Assembly: GCA_902362595.1 (NCBI GenBank)
Contig: CABIXF010000027.1
Span: 1 to 53,285 of the forward strand
Direction of reading: 5' to 3'
Source of the DNA: Bacteroidaceae bacterium
GTDB taxonomy: Bacteria; Bacteroidota; Bacteroidia; Bacteroidales; Bacteroidaceae
DNA: 53,285 nucleotides
Shown here: positions 7,913 through 17,580 of the stretch, piece by piece
How the letters are laid out: the number at the start of each line of letters is the position of its first letter
Position numbering within the stretch: the first letter of the stretch is position 1
Notes under the pieces: model-generated
Databases searched by the model: none
What the model saw: only the letters and a program-made list of their open reading frames with translations
Told to the model about the DNA's origin: nothing
Translations under genes and position numbers: made by a program

Positions 7913-9127
7913 TTATTTGTTGAAATGTAAGGTATGTCCCATTCTGTCTTTTTTGGTACGCAGGTAGCGCTCGTTGTATTTGTTGGGAGTCACTTCGATG
8001 GGCACGTTTTCTACGATTTCCAGTCCGTAAGCTTCCAGTCCCACGCGCTTGACCGGGTTGTTGGTGAGCAGACGCATCTTGTGGATACCGATTTCGCGAA
8101 GAATCTGTGCGCCTACTCCGTAGTCACGTTCGTCGGCCTGATGTCCCAGGCAAAGGTTGGCGTCTACCGTGTCCATGCCTTCTTCCTGCAGCTTGTAGGC
8201 TTTCATTTTTTCCATGAGGCCGATGCCGCGCCCTTCCTGGTTCAGGTAGATAATGGCTCCCTTTCCTTCTTTCTCGATTTGCTGCATGGCCTTGTGCAAC
8301 TGTTCTCCGCAGTCGCAGCGCATGGAGCCGAAGATGTCGCCCGTGGCGCAGGAAGAGTGTACACGTACCAGCACCGGTTCATCTTCAGCGAAAGTGCCTT
8401 TGATCAGGGCCACATGTTCCAGTCCGTTACTCTTTTGGCGGAAAGGAATCAGACGGAAGTGGCCGTATTCGGTTGGCATGTCTACTTCCACTCCTCTTTC
8501 TACCAGTGACTCCTGTTTCAGGCGGTAAGCAATGAGGTCGGCAATGGAAATCAGTTTGAAGCCGTATTCATCGGCCATCTTCTTCAATTCCGGCAGACGG
8601 GCCATTGTTCCGTCTTCGTTCATCACTTCCATCAGGGCTGCGGCAGGATAGAGTCCGGACAAGCGGGCCATATCTACACAAGCTTCCGTATGTCCGGCAC
8701 GGCGGAGCACACCTTTGTCTTGTGCATACAGCGGGTTCACGTGTCCCGGACGTCCGAAAGTTTCCGGTTTGGAAGTAGGATCGGCCAGTGCGCGGATGGT
8801 AGCCGCACGGTCGGCTGCCGATACACCGGTAGTACATCCTTCCAGCTTGTCGATGGTCACAGTAAACGGAGTACCCAGTACGGAAGTGTTGTTAGACACT
8901 TGATGGGGCAAGTCCAGTTCCTCGCAGCGAGATATAGTGATAGGGGCGCAAAGTACACCTCTTGCATGTTTCAGCATGAAATTTACTTTTTCCGGGGTAA
9001 TCAGTTCTGCAGCCACTACCAGGTCGCCTTCATTTTCGCGGTCTTCGTCGTCTACGATGATGACGAATTCTCCTTTGCGGAAATCTTCGATTGCCTCTTC
9101 AATTGTATTCAGTTTGATTTTCTCCAT
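7913..9127 (-). CDS. ribBA: Bifunctional DHBP synthase / GTP cyclohydrolase II
   Basis: 404 residues with two riboflavin-pathway enzymes in series. Residues 1-205 are RibB, making 3,4-dihydroxy-2-butanone 4-phosphate from ribulose 5-phosphate; [12 protein letters not shown] (26-37) and RAGHTEA (143-149) are its catalytic and metal-binding motifs. Residues 206-404 are RibA, which opens GTP to the pyrimidine precursor; [20 protein letters not shown] holds the zinc cysteines C260, C271 and C273, followed by EGRGIGL. Both active sites look intact. The gene lies 14 nt after the lptF/G-like gene and 9 nt before the Bax-inhibitor gene. That spacing leaves no room for an FMN riboswitch here. Confidence 0.97.
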   Translation of the reverse strand: MEKIKLNTIEEAIEDFRKGEFVIIVDDEDRENEGDLVVAAELITPEKVNFMLKHARGVLCAPITISRCEELDLPHQVSNNTSVLGTPFTVTIDKLEGCTTGVSAADRAATIRALADPTSKPETFGRPGHVNPLYAQDKGVLRRAGHTEACVDMARLSGLYPAAALMEVMNEDGTMARLPELKKMADEYGFKLISIADLIAYRLKQESLVERGVEVDMPTEYGHFRLIPFRQKSNGLEHVALIKGTFAEDEPVLVRVHSSCATGDIFGSMRCDCGEQLHKAMQQIEKEGKGAIIYLNQEGRGIGLMEKMKAYKLQEEGMDTVDANLCLGHQADERDYGVGAQILREIGIHKMRLLTNNPVKRVGLEAYGLEIVENVPIEVTPNKYNERYLRTKKDRMGHTLHFNK

Positions 9128-9141
9128 AATGATATGATAGT

Positions 9142-11034
9142 TTAGAATGATTTCTTGATTCTTTCTTGTATGTCACGGTTGGTTTTGACAATGGTTTTTA
9201 AATCTTTGTCCAGACGCACACGGTAACGCCAGATATTCAGCCAAATAAGTATTCCGGCAGGAACAATGATGCCAATCAGGAGGTTGAGCCAGCGGTTGTC
9301 CGATACGCTCTTGTGAGCCTTTATCGATAAGAACGGATAATTGTTCAATAAGTTCAGCAATACGCTGTCTTTTGTATTGGACAGTTCTTCAATCAGGCCT
9401 TCCATTTGTTGGCTGATTTCTTTGATGGCATCGTCGTGCTTGTTGTTGGTAAATATCTGATAATAGTTTGGTGGCCCCAGCAGTTTGTGAGTCTTTTCGT
9501 AAGCTTCACATTCTTGGCAGAGTGTGTCCAAATCGTGGCTGATTCTATTATAGTCTGGTGTATGGATAATGACTTCTTTTTTGAATATATGACGTGAAAC
9601 TCTGATGCCCAGTATCTTCCGGAAGAAGGCTGCATATACATCAATATTGAATACCACAGAATCTTTGTTGGATTTGTAGGTCAGGAATCCACCCAGTGGA
9701 GCCAGGATGATTGTACTCATCCATGTTCCCAGTACGATGTTCATTTCTCCACTTTTGGCCACACGGGTAGCTCCGGAGTCGATGATGTAGTAGAGCACGA
9801 AAATCAATACAGAGATTACGACCGGCATACCCAGTCCTCCTTTTCGGATGATGGCACCCAGTGGGGCACCGATAAAGAAGAAGATGATACAAGCCAGTGA
9901 CAAGGTAATTTTTTTATGCCAGTCCGACTGATGGCGGCGGATGTTATTGTCTGCATCCCTTGTCATATAACTTTTCATGCTCCAGTCCGAAATAAGAGAA
10001 GAAAGGCGCATTTCTGTTGTATTGAGCGCTTTTAGGCGTTGGGCAGACGTCATACTGTTGAGAATGCTGTCTGTATTGATGATGGTCAGATGCTCTTGCT
10101 TGATTTTTGTGGAATCATTTTTTGAGAGTATCGGTTTCCGATAAGTTGTTTTCATGGCATCTGAATACATGGCCTGTCCTACGCTGTCGGCGTACATGTT
10201 CAACGAGTCGATAGCCAATGAAATTTCACGCATGTTTTTAATGTCTGAACGCTGGTTCAGGAAGTTTCCGTCTACCATTTCAAAATTGGTATCAAAAGCA
10301 ATCAAGGTATGTTTTTCCTTGAATGTTTCTCGACGGTAGGGTACATTGCGCGAAATGACCGACTGCGATTTCAGGTTCTCGAACTGTTCACCATTGTACA
10401 GATGCAGATACAAATGTTTTTTGTCGGCAGTCAGTTCCAGTTTACCTTCTGCAGCCCAGATGATATGGGCATTTTCGAATCCATCAGAGAAATTATAGAT
10501 AAGTACATCTTGCAGAATACCTGTATCCCGGTCTTTTTTCTTGACATAGATATTATATCCTTCGATGTCGCTGTAGAACACTCCTTCAGGGATATCTACT
10601 TCCGGTGATTTCTGCTTCATGGAAACAAGCAGCGTCCAAAGTTCCTTTTGTGCTTTAGGCCCGATTACATTCTGAAAAAAAAAGGACATGACCCCTAGAA
10701 AGGTACAGAAAAGTACTACTGGGCGAATAATGCGCAACAAGGGAATACCTGCTGCCTTCATGGACAACAGTTCATATCGTTCTCCAAAGTTTCCGAAAGT
10801 CATCAGGGCAGCCAGAAGAATAGCCAATGGAAGGGACAACGGAATCAGCGTCAGTGCCGATAGAAAGAAGAACTGGGCAAGGACACTCATTTCCAGCCCC
10901 TTTCCTACCAGTTCGTCGACATATCTCCATAAAAACTGCATCATGAAGATGAAGAGGCAGATAAAGAATGTCCCCGAAAAGAGCAGTAGAAAACTCTTTA
11001 AGACGAATATATCAAGTTTTTTTATGCGTAGCAT
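9142..11034 (-). CDS. LptF/LptG (YjgP/YjgQ) family permease
   Basis: 630 residues, much longer than E. coli LptF or LptG (about 360) but of the size common in Bacteroidota. The N-terminus [15 protein letters not shown] leads into paired helices (about residues 12-40 and 50-80). A long periplasmic section follows, then membrane segments near 375-450, a second soluble section and a last helix near 595-615. LptF/G form the membrane part of the LptB2FG transporter that extracts lipopolysaccharide from the inner membrane. Only one such gene is visible, so the partner is elsewhere. The ATG at 11034 was chosen because an in-frame ATG at 11070 lies upstream of the promoter -7 box at 11059-11066. First gene of an operon with ribBA. 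Confidence 0.88.
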   Translation of the reverse strand: MLRIKKLDIFVLKSFLLLFSGTFFICLFIFMMQFLWRYVDELVGKGLEMSVLAQFFFLSALTLIPLSLPLAILLAALMTFGNFGERYELLSMKAAGIPLLRIIRPVVLFCTFLGVMSFFFQNVIGPKAQKELWTLLVSMKQKSPEVDIPEGVFYSDIEGYNIYVKKKDRDTGILQDVLIYNFSDGFENAHIIWAAEGKLELTADKKHLYLHLYNGEQFENLKSQSVISRNVPYRRETFKEKHTLIAFDTNFEMVDGNFLNQRSDIKNMREISLAIDSLNMYADSVGQAMYSDAMKTTYRKPILSKNDSTKIKQEHLTIINTDSILNSMTSAQRLKALNTTEMRLSSLISDWSMKSYMTRDADNNIRRHQSDWHKKITLSLACIIFFFIGAPLGAIIRKGGLGMPVVISVLIFVLYYIIDSGATRVAKSGEMNIVLGTWMSTIILAPLGGFLTYKSNKDSVVFNIDVYAAFFRKILGIRVSRHIFKKEVIIHTPDYNRISHDLDTLCQECEAYEKTHKLLGPPNYYQIFTNNKHDDAIKEISQQMEGLIEELSNTKDSVLLNLLNNYPFLSIKAHKSVSDNRWLNLLIGIIVPAGILIWLNIWRYRVRLDKDLKTIVKTNRDIQERIKKSF

Positions 11035-11058
11035 TCCGTTTCCTATATTATCAGCATG

Positions 11059-11066
11059 CAAAAGTA
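11059..11066 (-). promoter_or_regulatory. -7 box of the lptF/G-ribBA-BI1 operon
   Basis: TACTTTTG on the minus strand, an exact TAnnTTTG box, 24 nt before the start codon at 11034. A TTTG at 11084-11087 lies 17 nt upstream, slightly closer than the usual 19-21 nt. Confidence 0.6.
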
Positions 11067-11112
11067 GCACAAAAAACGGACAGCAAAGTAAAGTTTTGTA
11101 TATTTTATAGAT

Positions 11113-11496
11113 TTATACCCCGAAAACTCTTTTTAGAGTTTCAATTTGCGAGTCCCAGAGGCTGCGTGTGTCATCTTCTTCACCCGGTTCCACAAAGTCT
11201 GTGATTTCCAGGCTATGGTCGGTAGTCAGTTCATTATAGTGTATTTTCATTTCAAAATAGCTTTTGGATTCTTCGTCGTCCAGCCAGTGAAAGCGGATGA
11301 AAAATTCTGGTCGGCTGTTGACCACAATGGCCTGGCGGGTTTCAGTTTTTCCCCAGCGGAACGTATAAGTTTTGCCATCTTTGGTGACCTGATCGGCAAA
11401 CCAGCGTTGCAGACCGGCAGTTGTACTGATGGCATTCCATATAATGATACTCGAAGATGGGTTTAGTGGATATTCAATTTGTGTTTTTCTTTTCAT
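11113..11496 (-). CDS. START-like domain protein
   Basis: 127 residues beginning MKRKTQIEYPLNPSS. The pattern resembles AHSA1/SRPBCC (START-like) helix-grip domains of Bacteroidota: an N-terminal strand with SSIIIWNAISTTAGLQRWFAD, FRWGKTETRQA and IRFHWLDDEE in the middle, and a long C-terminal helix (DDTRSLWDSQIETLKRVFGV). Such domains bind hydrophobic ligands or act as co-chaperones; no catalytic residues can be read. The in-frame start at 11541 would add an unrelated Asn/Lys-rich stretch, so 11496 is preferred. It stands alone, 78 nt before (upstream of) the lptF/G-like start on the same strand, with no clear terminator between them, so read-through is possible. Confidence 0.8.
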   Translation of the reverse strand: MKRKTQIEYPLNPSSSIIIWNAISTTAGLQRWFADQVTKDGKTYTFRWGKTETRQAIVVNSRPEFFIRFHWLDDEESKSYFEMKIHYNELTTDHSLEITDFVEPGEEDDTRSLWDSQIETLKRVFGV

Positions 11497-11714
11497 GACG
11501 TTTCTAGTGTTTTTATTTGTATTTTTCAGCAACGGCGGCAAATTAAAGTATTTTTTTGTTCACTCCATAATGATTGGAGGATTTTTTTTGTGGCTTTGCT
11601 TTGATTTAGGTCATTCAGGTAGCAGGAGAAGAAGTGTATAGTTTGTTATCTTGGATGTGTAACCTTTCTTATTTTGAGTTTTTGCGGGAAAAAACATAAA
11701 AAAGAGACGATAAA

Positions 11715-11746
11715 TTTGCGCAATTCAAAAACTTGCTCTATCTTTG
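11715..11746 (+). promoter_or_regulatory. sigma-ABfr promoter of the tRNA-Met pair
   Basis: TTTG (11715-11718), 20 nt, TATCTTTG (11739-11746): an exact match to both boxes. The first tRNA begins 22 nt past the -7 box. Confidence 0.8.
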
Positions 11747-11767
11747 CACCCGCAATCACGAAATGAT

Positions 11768-11841
11768 GGCGGGATAGCTCAGCTGGTTAGAGCGCATGAT
11801 TCATAATCATGAGGTCCCCGGTTCAATCCCGGGTCCCGCTA
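11768..11841 (+). tRNA. tRNA-Met (CAT), copy 1
   Basis: A 74-nt cloverleaf. The acceptor arm GGCGGGA / TCCCGCT (G1-U72 wobble, discriminator A) encloses a D arm GCTC/GAGC, an anticodon arm CATGA-TTCATAA-TCATG with anticodon CAT, and a T arm CCCGG-TTCAATC-CCGGG. The GGCGG...CCGCTA ends resemble elongator tRNA-Met of Bacillus rather than tRNA-Ile2, but a lysidine-modified tRNA-Ile(CAT) cannot be fully excluded. CCA is not encoded. Confidence 0.93.
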
Positions 11842-11896
11842 CGAAGAATGATTTAGCCGTTGGGTGGCTTCCACGCCTGGCGGTTTTTTAATGAAT

Positions 11897-11970
11897 GGCG
11901 GGATAGCTCAGCTGGTTAGAGCGCATGATTCATAATCATGAGGTCCCCGGTTCAATCCCGGGTCCCGCTA
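11897..11970 (+). tRNA. tRNA-Met (CAT), copy 2
   Basis: Identical over all 74 nt to the copy at 11768-11841 and 55 nt downstream of it. The two are presumably cut from one transcript that ends at the terminator just beyond. Confidence 0.93.
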
Positions 11971-11971
11971 C

Positions 11972-12011
11972 AAAAAAAGACATTCAGAAATTAACTGAAT
12001 GTCTTTTTTTT
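11972..12011. terminator. Bidirectional terminator between tRNA-Met pair and xylE
   Basis: GACATTCAG (11979-11987) / CTGAATGTC (11995-12003) is flanked by seven A on the left and eight T on the right. It can therefore end both the tRNA transcript (plus) and the xylose operon (minus), whose last stop codon is at 12026. Confidence 0.9.
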
Positions 12012-12025
12012 GTGCATATAGGCGT

Positions 12026-13507
12026 TTATTTCTGTTTTTCTTTCCATAAACGTGTCATGTCTTCCAGTGTTTTGCCCTTAGTCTCTGGAACCAGCCGCCA
12101 TACAAAGAGGGCAGCAAGGATACAGATTGCTCCGTAGAGTCCATATACGAACATGTGGCCGAATTTATCTCCCATCTCTCCGGCACTCATGTTATACATG
12201 GGCAGGAAGGTGGAGGAGACAATGAAGTTGAATATCCATTGGAAGGCTACGGCGATGGCTACGGCAGCTCCACGAATGGTATTGGGGAAGATTTCAGCAA
12301 TAAGTACCCAGCAGATAGGTCCCCAGCTGAACATAAACGAGGCACTGTAGACCATGATGCTGATAACTGGTATCATGGGGGATAGTCCTGTAACCGCGTT
12401 GCTGAGAGCCACTCCGAAGGCACCTGCTGCCATGCCGATGGAACCATAAATCAGTAGTGGCTTGCGTCCCCATTTTTCTACCGTAAAGACGGCTAACAGT
12501 GTGAACAGGATGTTGATAATTCCCATGAATACAGTTTGTACCATTGGGTTACCCATGCCCATACTTTCGAAAATACGCGGAGCGAAATAGAGTACGGCGT
12601 TGATGCCTACTGCTTGTTGGAATACGCTCAGCATGATGCCGATGAAGATGACCATCCAGCCGTAAGTGAAAAGTTTTTCAGTTTTTTCATTCGCTGTGGC
12701 TTTGATGTCATTGAGAATCGCTTTGGCTTGTGTCAGTCCGTTGATGCGGCTTAGTACGAACAGGGCTCTTTCATCTCGTCCGGTCATGGCCAGGTAGCGA
12801 GGAGTCTCGGGTACGAATAATACCAGAAGAGTGAATAAACCGGCAGGTACGGCTTCACTGACAAACATCAGACGCCATCCGGTTTCAATACTCCAGGCTG
12901 CAGCCTCTGGATTCATGATGCGGTTCACGCCGTCTACGATTTCGACTACCGGGTTCAGATGGTCGCCTAAGATGAGGAAGTTGACGAAATAGACTACCAG
13001 CTGGCCGAAGATGATGGCAAACTGGTTCCAGGAAACTAATGTTCCTCGGATGTTACTTGGCGCAATTTCGGCAATATACATCGGGCAGATGGCCGAAGCC
13101 AATCCTACACCTATTCCTCCAACTACACGATAAAAGTTGAATGCTACCAACAAAGAGTAGGAAGGGTCTCCGTAGGGAAATATAAGAAATTCCGGATAGT
13201 ATGAGCCCAAGGCGGACAGGAAAAACATCACTCCCGCAGCCAGCAAAGACAGCTTTCTTCCAAAACGGGATGCAAAATAGCCGGAAAGCGCACTGCCGAG
13301 AATACAGCCCAATAGAGCACTTGAGGAAGTGATTCCGTGCCAGGTATCGGTATAGATGAAATCGTCTGCTCTAATGAAGAAAGCCTGGAGGCCTTTTTCT
13401 GCTCCAGAAATGACAGCCGTATCATAACCGAACAGTAGCCCTCCGAGAACGGCTACAAGTACGATGGAAAACAGATAGGCTCTGCTTCCTTTTTCTGTGT
13501 AATTCAT
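12026..13507 (-). CDS. xylE: D-xylose:proton symporter, MFS sugar porter
   Basis: 493 residues with twelve predicted membrane helices and all sugar-porter marks: LLFGYDTAVISG after helix 1, RFGRK in the loop between helices 2 and 3, PETPRYL after helix 6, the QQAVGINAVLYFAP motif in helix 7, KWGRKPL, and PETKGKTLEDM at the C-terminus. It moves xylose across the inner membrane. The ATG at 13507 (MNYTEKGSRAY) was taken; the in-frame extension to 13570 runs through a structured intergenic hairpin. It is the distal gene of xylR-xylB-xylA-xylE, 101 nt after the xylA stop. Substrate is inferred from the operon; the sequence itself only shows a sugar porter. Confidence 0.93.
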   Translation of the reverse strand: MNYTEKGSRAYLFSIVLVAVLGGLLFGYDTAVISGAEKGLQAFFIRADDFIYTDTWHGITSSSALLGCILGSALSGYFASRFGRKLSLLAAGVMFFLSALGSYYPEFLIFPYGDPSYSLLVAFNFYRVVGGIGVGLASAICPMYIAEIAPSNIRGTLVSWNQFAIIFGQLVVYFVNFLILGDHLNPVVEIVDGVNRIMNPEAAAWSIETGWRLMFVSEAVPAGLFTLLVLFVPETPRYLAMTGRDERALFVLSRINGLTQAKAILNDIKATANEKTEKLFTYGWMVIFIGIMLSVFQQAVGINAVLYFAPRIFESMGMGNPMVQTVFMGIINILFTLLAVFTVEKWGRKPLLIYGSIGMAAGAFGVALSNAVTGLSPMIPVISIMVYSASFMFSWGPICWVLIAEIFPNTIRGAAVAIAVAFQWIFNFIVSSTFLPMYNMSAGEMGDKFGHMFVYGLYGAICILAALFVWRLVPETKGKTLEDMTRLWKEKQK

Positions 13508-13533
13508 AATGAATAAGTTTTTAGGGAAAACAA

Positions 13534-13587
13534 AACCGGCATACCCAGTCGGGGGGAAGATAAACTTCACCGACGGGCATGCCGGTT
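13534..13587 (-). other. Stem-loop between xylA and xylE
   Basis: AACCGGCAT (13534-13542) pairs perfectly with ATGCCGGTT (13579-13587), and inside it GTCGG (13549-13553 region) can pair with CCGAC (13570-13574 region). No T-tract follows on the minus strand, so it is more likely an RNA stability or processing element that sets the xylE level relative to xylA than a terminator (inference). Confidence 0.45.
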
Positions 13588-13608
13588 GAGCGCTAAATTT
13601 TTAGCTCA

Positions 13609-14925
13609 TTAGCAATACATGTTTACAATAGCTTCGTACAATTCTTGTTTTCCGCTGGTCTGTTTCGGTTCGCCTGCGGTCTTTGCGTATGCTACAACAT
13701 CTTCCAGAGTCAGCTTGCCTTTTTCAAAGTCTTTTCCTTTTCCGCTGTCAAATGAAGCGTAACGTTCAGCAAACATTTTCTTGTAAGGAGATTCTTCGAG
13801 CAGACGGGCTGCATTTTCCAATGCACGGGCCATGGCATCCATTCCGGCGATGTGTGCGATGAAGATGTCTTCCAGGTCGGTAGAGTTACGGCGTGTCTTG
13901 GCATCGAAGTTGGTACCGCCGTTGCCCAGACCACCGCCACGGATAATCTGCATCATGGCCTGAATCAGTTCATAATTGTCGATAGGGAACTGGTCGGTAT
14001 CCCATCCGTTTTGATAGTCACCGCGGTTGGCGTCGATAGAACCCAGCATGCCGTTGTCGACAGCAACAGCCAGTTCGTGTTCAAAGGTATGACCGGCCAG
14101 TGTGGCGTGGTTTACTTCAATGTTTACTTTGAAGTCTTTGTCCAATCCGTGTGCTCTCAAGAAGCCGATTACGGTTTCTGTATCTACATCATACTGGTGT
14201 TTAGTCGGTTCCATCGGTTTGGGTTCAACCAGGAAAGTTCCTTTGAAGCCTTTGGCACGGGCGTAGTCACGAGCCATTTTCAGCATCTGTGCCAGGTGTT
14301 CCTTTTCACGTTTCTGGTCGGTGTTCAGCAGTGACATGTAACCTTCACGTCCACCCCAGAATACATAGTTTGTACCACCCAGTTCGATGGTTGCATCGAT
14401 GGCATTTTTAATCTGTACGGCGGCACGGGCTACTACGTCGAAATCAGGATTGGTAGCTGCACCGTTCATGTAACGTGCGTGACCGAATACGTTGGCAGTA
14501 CCCCACAACAGTTTGATACCTGTTTCTTCCTGTTTTTTCTTGAGATAAGCAACGACTTCTTTCAGGTTTGCTTCGTATTCTTCGATGGTAGCAGCTTCGT
14601 CGCACAAGTCTACATCGTGGAAGCAGTAGTATTCGATACCGATTTTCTGCATGAATTCAAAACCTGCATCAGCCTTGTCTTTTGCAGCCTGTACTTTGTC
14701 AGGATTTCCTTTCCAAGGGAAGGTTTTTGTACCGCCACCAAATTGGTCGCCGCCTTCAGCACACAAGGTATGCCACCAAGCCATAGCAAACTTCAACCAT
14801 TCTTTCATTGGTTTGCCCATGATGATTTTGTTTGCATCATAATAACGGAAAGCCATCGGGTTTTTGCTTTCTACACCTTCAAATTTGATTTTTCCGATAC
14901 CCGGAAAGTACTCTTTTGTTGCCAT
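13609..14925 (-). CDS. xylA: Xylose isomerase
   Basis: 438 residues, the size of class II xylose isomerases, with the longer N-terminus. It converts D-xylose to D-xylulose in the cytoplasm. Catalytic FHDVD (H103, D106), WGGREGY, the metal-binding [16 protein letters not shown] and [14 protein letters not shown], and [17 protein letters not shown] are all present, so the two-metal TIM-barrel site is complete. The start ([10 protein letters not shown]) is 18 nt after the xylB stop. It is transcribed with xylB and, through the stem-loop region, xylE. Confidence 0.98.
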   Translation of the reverse strand: MATKEYFPGIGKIKFEGVESKNPMAFRYYDANKIIMGKPMKEWLKFAMAWWHTLCAEGGDQFGGGTKTFPWKGNPDKVQAAKDKADAGFEFMQKIGIEYYCFHDVDLCDEAATIEEYEANLKEVVAYLKKKQEETGIKLLWGTANVFGHARYMNGAATNPDFDVVARAAVQIKNAIDATIELGGTNYVFWGGREGYMSLLNTDQKREKEHLAQMLKMARDYARAKGFKGTFLVEPKPMEPTKHQYDVDTETVIGFLRAHGLDKDFKVNIEVNHATLAGHTFEHELAVAVDNGMLGSIDANRGDYQNGWDTDQFPIDNYELIQAMMQIIRGGGLGNGGTNFDAKTRRNSTDLEDIFIAHIAGMDAMARALENAARLLEESPYKKMFAERYASFDSGKGKDFEKGKLTLEDVVAYAKTAGEPKQTSGKQELYEAIVNMYC

Positions 14926-14943
14926 AATATTTTCGTTTAAAAG

Positions 14944-16443
14944 TTAATGGATGATTTTATTTTTTGTTGATTTTTCGAGACATTCTTTCCAACGTGCGTA
15001 TGCGTCGGCGTAGGCTGCTTCATCGGATGCTTTCGGCTCGATGACGGCCAGTTTGTCGAGAGTAGCAAAAGCCTCTACGTGGTCGCGGTAGATGCCTGCT
15101 CCCATACCTGCTCCTTTGGCTGCTCCTACGGAACCGTCTGTGTCATACAGTTCAATGGTGGCTCCGGTTACTCCGGCCAGGGTGTCACGGAAGAGCGGGC
15201 TCAGGAACATATTCGCATGTCCTGCGTGAATCTTTTTCACATCCATGCCCATGCCTTTCATGATATCGATGCCATAACGGAAGGAGAACACAATTCCTTC
15301 TTGTGCGGCACGCAGCAGGTGACTGCGGTTGTGCAGGTTGAAGTTGATACCTTGGATGGAACAGCCTGTTTCCTGATTCTGCAACATGCGTTCTGCACCG
15401 TTTCCAAACGGAAGGATACTGATACCGTCTGCACCAATAGGAGCTTGTGCAGCCACTTCGTTCATTTCTGCATAGTTCAGGTCGGAAGCGAGCGTACGCT
15501 TCATCCAAGAGTTCAGGATGCCTGTGCCGTTGATGCAGAGCAGGACGCCCAAACGGGTTTGTGAAGCGGTGTGATTGACGTGTGCAAAGGTATTGACACG
15601 TGATTGTGGGTCGTAGTTTACGCTGCCGTTCACACCATATACCACTCCGGATGTGCCCGCGGTAGAAGCTATCTCTCCCGGGTTGAACACGTTCAGTGAC
15701 AGGGCGTTGTTAGGCTGGTCTCCCGCACGGTAGGTTACGGGAGTGCCTGCTTTCAGTCCCAGTTCAGCTGCTACCTTTTCGGTCAGTTTTCCTTGTTCGG
15801 AGAAGGTCGGGCGGATATCGGCCAAAAGGGAAGCATCAATACCGTAATAATTCAGCAAGAAATCGGCTACCTTGTTTTCTTTAAAATCCCAGAACATTCC
15901 TTCCGACAATCCAGAGACAGTGGTACAAATTTCTCCGGTCAGGCGCATGGCGATGTAGTCGCCCGGAAGCATTACTTTATAGATTTTTGCATATATGTCA
16001 GGTTCGTTTTCTTTGACCCATGCCAGTTTGGAGGCCGTGAAATTACCCGGTGAGTTGAGCAGGTGAGAAAGGCACTGTGCTTCTCCTAACTCTTGAAAGG
16101 CTTTCTGTCCGTAAGGTACAGCTCTGGAGTCACACCAGATGATAGAAGGGCGGAGCACTTGTTGGTTCTTGTCCACACAAACCAGTCCATGCATCTGGTA
16201 AGAAATACCGATGGCTTTGATTTCTTCTGGTTTGGCTCCTGAAGTGGACAGTACAGCCTGTGTGGACAGTTTCAGATTTTCCCACCAGCTTTGTGGGTCT
16301 TGTTCAGCCCATCCTTGTTTCACGGCGAGGATGGGTGCTTCTGTCTTCGGGAAAAAGGCGGATGCTGCACATTTTCCAGTTTCTACGTTGACCAGACTCG
16401 CCTTGACCGACGAGCTTCCTATGTCATAACCTAATAAATACAT
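14944..16443 (-). CDS. xylB: Xylulokinase
   Basis: 499 residues of the FGGY carbohydrate-kinase family, phosphorylating D-xylulose to feed the pentose phosphate pathway. The first phosphate-binding loop is YDIGSSSVKASL near the N-terminus. The substrate region QMHGLVCVD matches xylulokinase. AGDQPNNALS, ASTAGTSGVVYGV and AKGAGMGAG lie in the C-terminal ATPase half. It starts 18 nt downstream of the xylR stop and ends 18 nt before xylA, so all four genes are likely one unit. Confidence 0.95.
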   Translation of the reverse strand: MYLLGYDIGSSSVKASLVNVETGKCAASAFFPKTEAPILAVKQGWAEQDPQSWWENLKLSTQAVLSTSGAKPEEIKAIGISYQMHGLVCVDKNQQVLRPSIIWCDSRAVPYGQKAFQELGEAQCLSHLLNSPGNFTASKLAWVKENEPDIYAKIYKVMLPGDYIAMRLTGEICTTVSGLSEGMFWDFKENKVADFLLNYYGIDASLLADIRPTFSEQGKLTEKVAAELGLKAGTPVTYRAGDQPNNALSLNVFNPGEIASTAGTSGVVYGVNGSVNYDPQSRVNTFAHVNHTASQTRLGVLLCINGTGILNSWMKRTLASDLNYAEMNEVAAQAPIGADGISILPFGNGAERMLQNQETGCSIQGINFNLHNRSHLLRAAQEGIVFSFRYGIDIMKGMGMDVKKIHAGHANMFLSPLFRDTLAGVTGATIELYDTDGSVGAAKGAGMGAGIYRDHVEAFATLDKLAVIEPKASDEAAYADAYARWKECLEKSTKNKIIH

Positions 16444-16461
16444 GTTTATATTGTTTTTTGA

Positions 16462-17190
16462 TTATCTTCTTGTCTTGTTGTAGATTTTCCGGTCAAAGCG
16501 GTAATACCGTGCGGCACGATGAGATACTCCTTGTTCATATTCCTCCAAAGGTACGATGTATTCCATCATGGAAATCTTTTTGTGGAAGTTTCGCACATCC
16601 AGTTGTTTTCCGTATACCACTTCGTAGAGCATACGTAATTGCAAGGCTGTGAATTTTCTTGGCAGCAGCTCAAAAATGCACGATGGATTGAATTCTATGT
16701 GCTGACGGATGAGCCTCATGGCTTCTGCGATTATCAGGTTATGGTCAAACGCCAGATCTTTTACTTCTTCGAGCGCTACCCATTCAGCTTTGTATTCATT
16801 CAAATTTTTATTTAATGCCTTGTCTATTTTTACTAAAGCAAGATAGGCTATAGTGACAATTCGTTCTACCTTGGCTTTTTCCGCTCTTTCCAGCCAATGT
16901 ACATCTTTCGGGTTCTTGGTACGGTCTTTAGAACCGAAAGCCTTGAATTGCATCAGATCTACATTTTTTAGGCCAGTCAAATCCTGAAGTACCCGTTTGG
17001 CCGCATCGTCCAAGTCTTCATCCATATAGATAAGGCTTCCTGGGAGCTTCATGTCGTGGAAAACTTCTCCACTTTCTTCTCCCATACGTTTGACGAGTAG
17101 CACTTTTAATTTCTCTCCGTCGAATCCGATGACTACGCAATCTACTGAGATGTGGTTGTTGGCCAATTGTCTTGTGTATTCCATAAGCAT
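16462..17190 (-). CDS. xylR: Nudix-fold transcriptional regulator of xylose genes (XylR/NrtR type)
   Basis: 242 residues. Residues about 12-150 show a Nudix-hydrolase fold (VDCVVIGFDGEKLKVLLVKR), but the Nudix box at 51-73 is degenerate: the expected REUXEEXGU core reads KRVLQDLTGL, so the Glu residues that bind catalytic metal are missing. Residues about 165-235 form a winged-helix DNA-binding domain (FTALQLRMLYEVVYGKQLDVRNFHKK). This plan is that of NrtR-family regulators, and Bacteroides use such Nudix regulators for arabinose (AraR) and xylose. Its place as first gene of the xyl operon supports xylose sensing. ATG at 17184 is an alternative start. Confidence 0.88.
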   Translation of the reverse strand: MLMEYTRQLANNHISVDCVVIGFDGEKLKVLLVKRMGEESGEVFHDMKLPGSLIYMDEDLDDAAKRVLQDLTGLKNVDLMQFKAFGSKDRTKNPKDVHWLERAEKAKVERIVTIAYLALVKIDKALNKNLNEYKAEWVALEEVKDLAFDHNLIIAEAMRLIRQHIEFNPSCIFELLPRKFTALQLRMLYEVVYGKQLDVRNFHKKISMMEYIVPLEEYEQGVSHRAARYYRFDRKIYNKTRR

Positions 17191-17237
17191 TTTTCTGTCT
17201 ACTTTGCAAAGAACGTCTTTTTAATTGAATTATGCAA

Positions 17238-17250
17238 TAGGAAAATCCTA
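17238..17250. promoter_or_regulatory. Palindrome upstream of xylR, candidate operator
   Basis: TAGGAAAATCCTA is a perfect 5-bp inverted repeat with a 3-nt centre, 48 nt before the xylR start. Its position suits an operator for the autoregulated xyl operon. Assignment to XylR is inference only. Confidence 0.3.
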
Positions 17251-17316
17251 ATTGTAAAAGCTTATTGTTCAATGGAATAAATATCTTCTTTCGTACAATA
17301 TCATGATTTGTTGTTT

Positions 17317-17331
17317 TTGTATCTCATACAA
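17317..17331. promoter_or_regulatory. Palindrome TTGTAT-CTC-ATACAA, candidate operator
   Basis: A perfect 6-bp inverted repeat with a 3-nt centre lies about 127 nt upstream of xylR, followed by a partial third half-site (ATATGTAT, 17331-17338). The rest of the 17191-17548 gap is A/T-rich with no gene I can support. I found no exact TAnnTTTG box for xylR. Confidence 0.35.
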
Positions 17332-17548
17332 TATGTATTCGGGGTGATTTTCCTTTTGGATTTTTTTTAAATCATGGTAGAATTGAAGTAACGAATATTC
17401 AAGGATTTAAGTCGTGTGAATGAAGCAACGAGGATAGGTCACTTATTGTATTTTACGCCTGAGGAATTTTATAGGGTTGCTGTCGGGGAAATAGTGGGGG
17501 ATAATGGTAATTTTCTTTATGTGTTAAAAATCTAAAAGAGAAAAAATG

Positions 17549-17556
17549 TACCTTTG
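17549..17556 (+). promoter_or_regulatory. -7 box of the MBL hydrolase gene
   Basis: TACCTTTG is an exact TAnnTTTG box, 24 nt before the ATG at 17581. No clear TTTG lies at the -33 distance. The in-frame TTG at 17554 overlaps this box and is not the start. Confidence 0.55.
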
Positions 17557-17580
17557 CATTGTTTTTTAGAGGAAATAATT

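Noticed and set aside
9128..9141. FMN riboswitch upstream of ribBA
   Set aside because: Only 14 nt separate ribBA from the previous gene and nothing resembling the conserved RFN element is present there or in the lptF/G leader.
11768..11970. tRNA-Met pair as an att-site duplication flanking a mobile element
   Set aside because: Only 55 nt lie between the copies, both are complete, and one promoter and one terminator enclose them: simple tandem duplication.
17416..17535. Open frame with GTG start, 39 codons, upstream of the MBL gene
   Set aside because: Too short, no ribosome site, no recognisable family, and it runs into the promoter region of the next gene. Could be a chance frame; not called.
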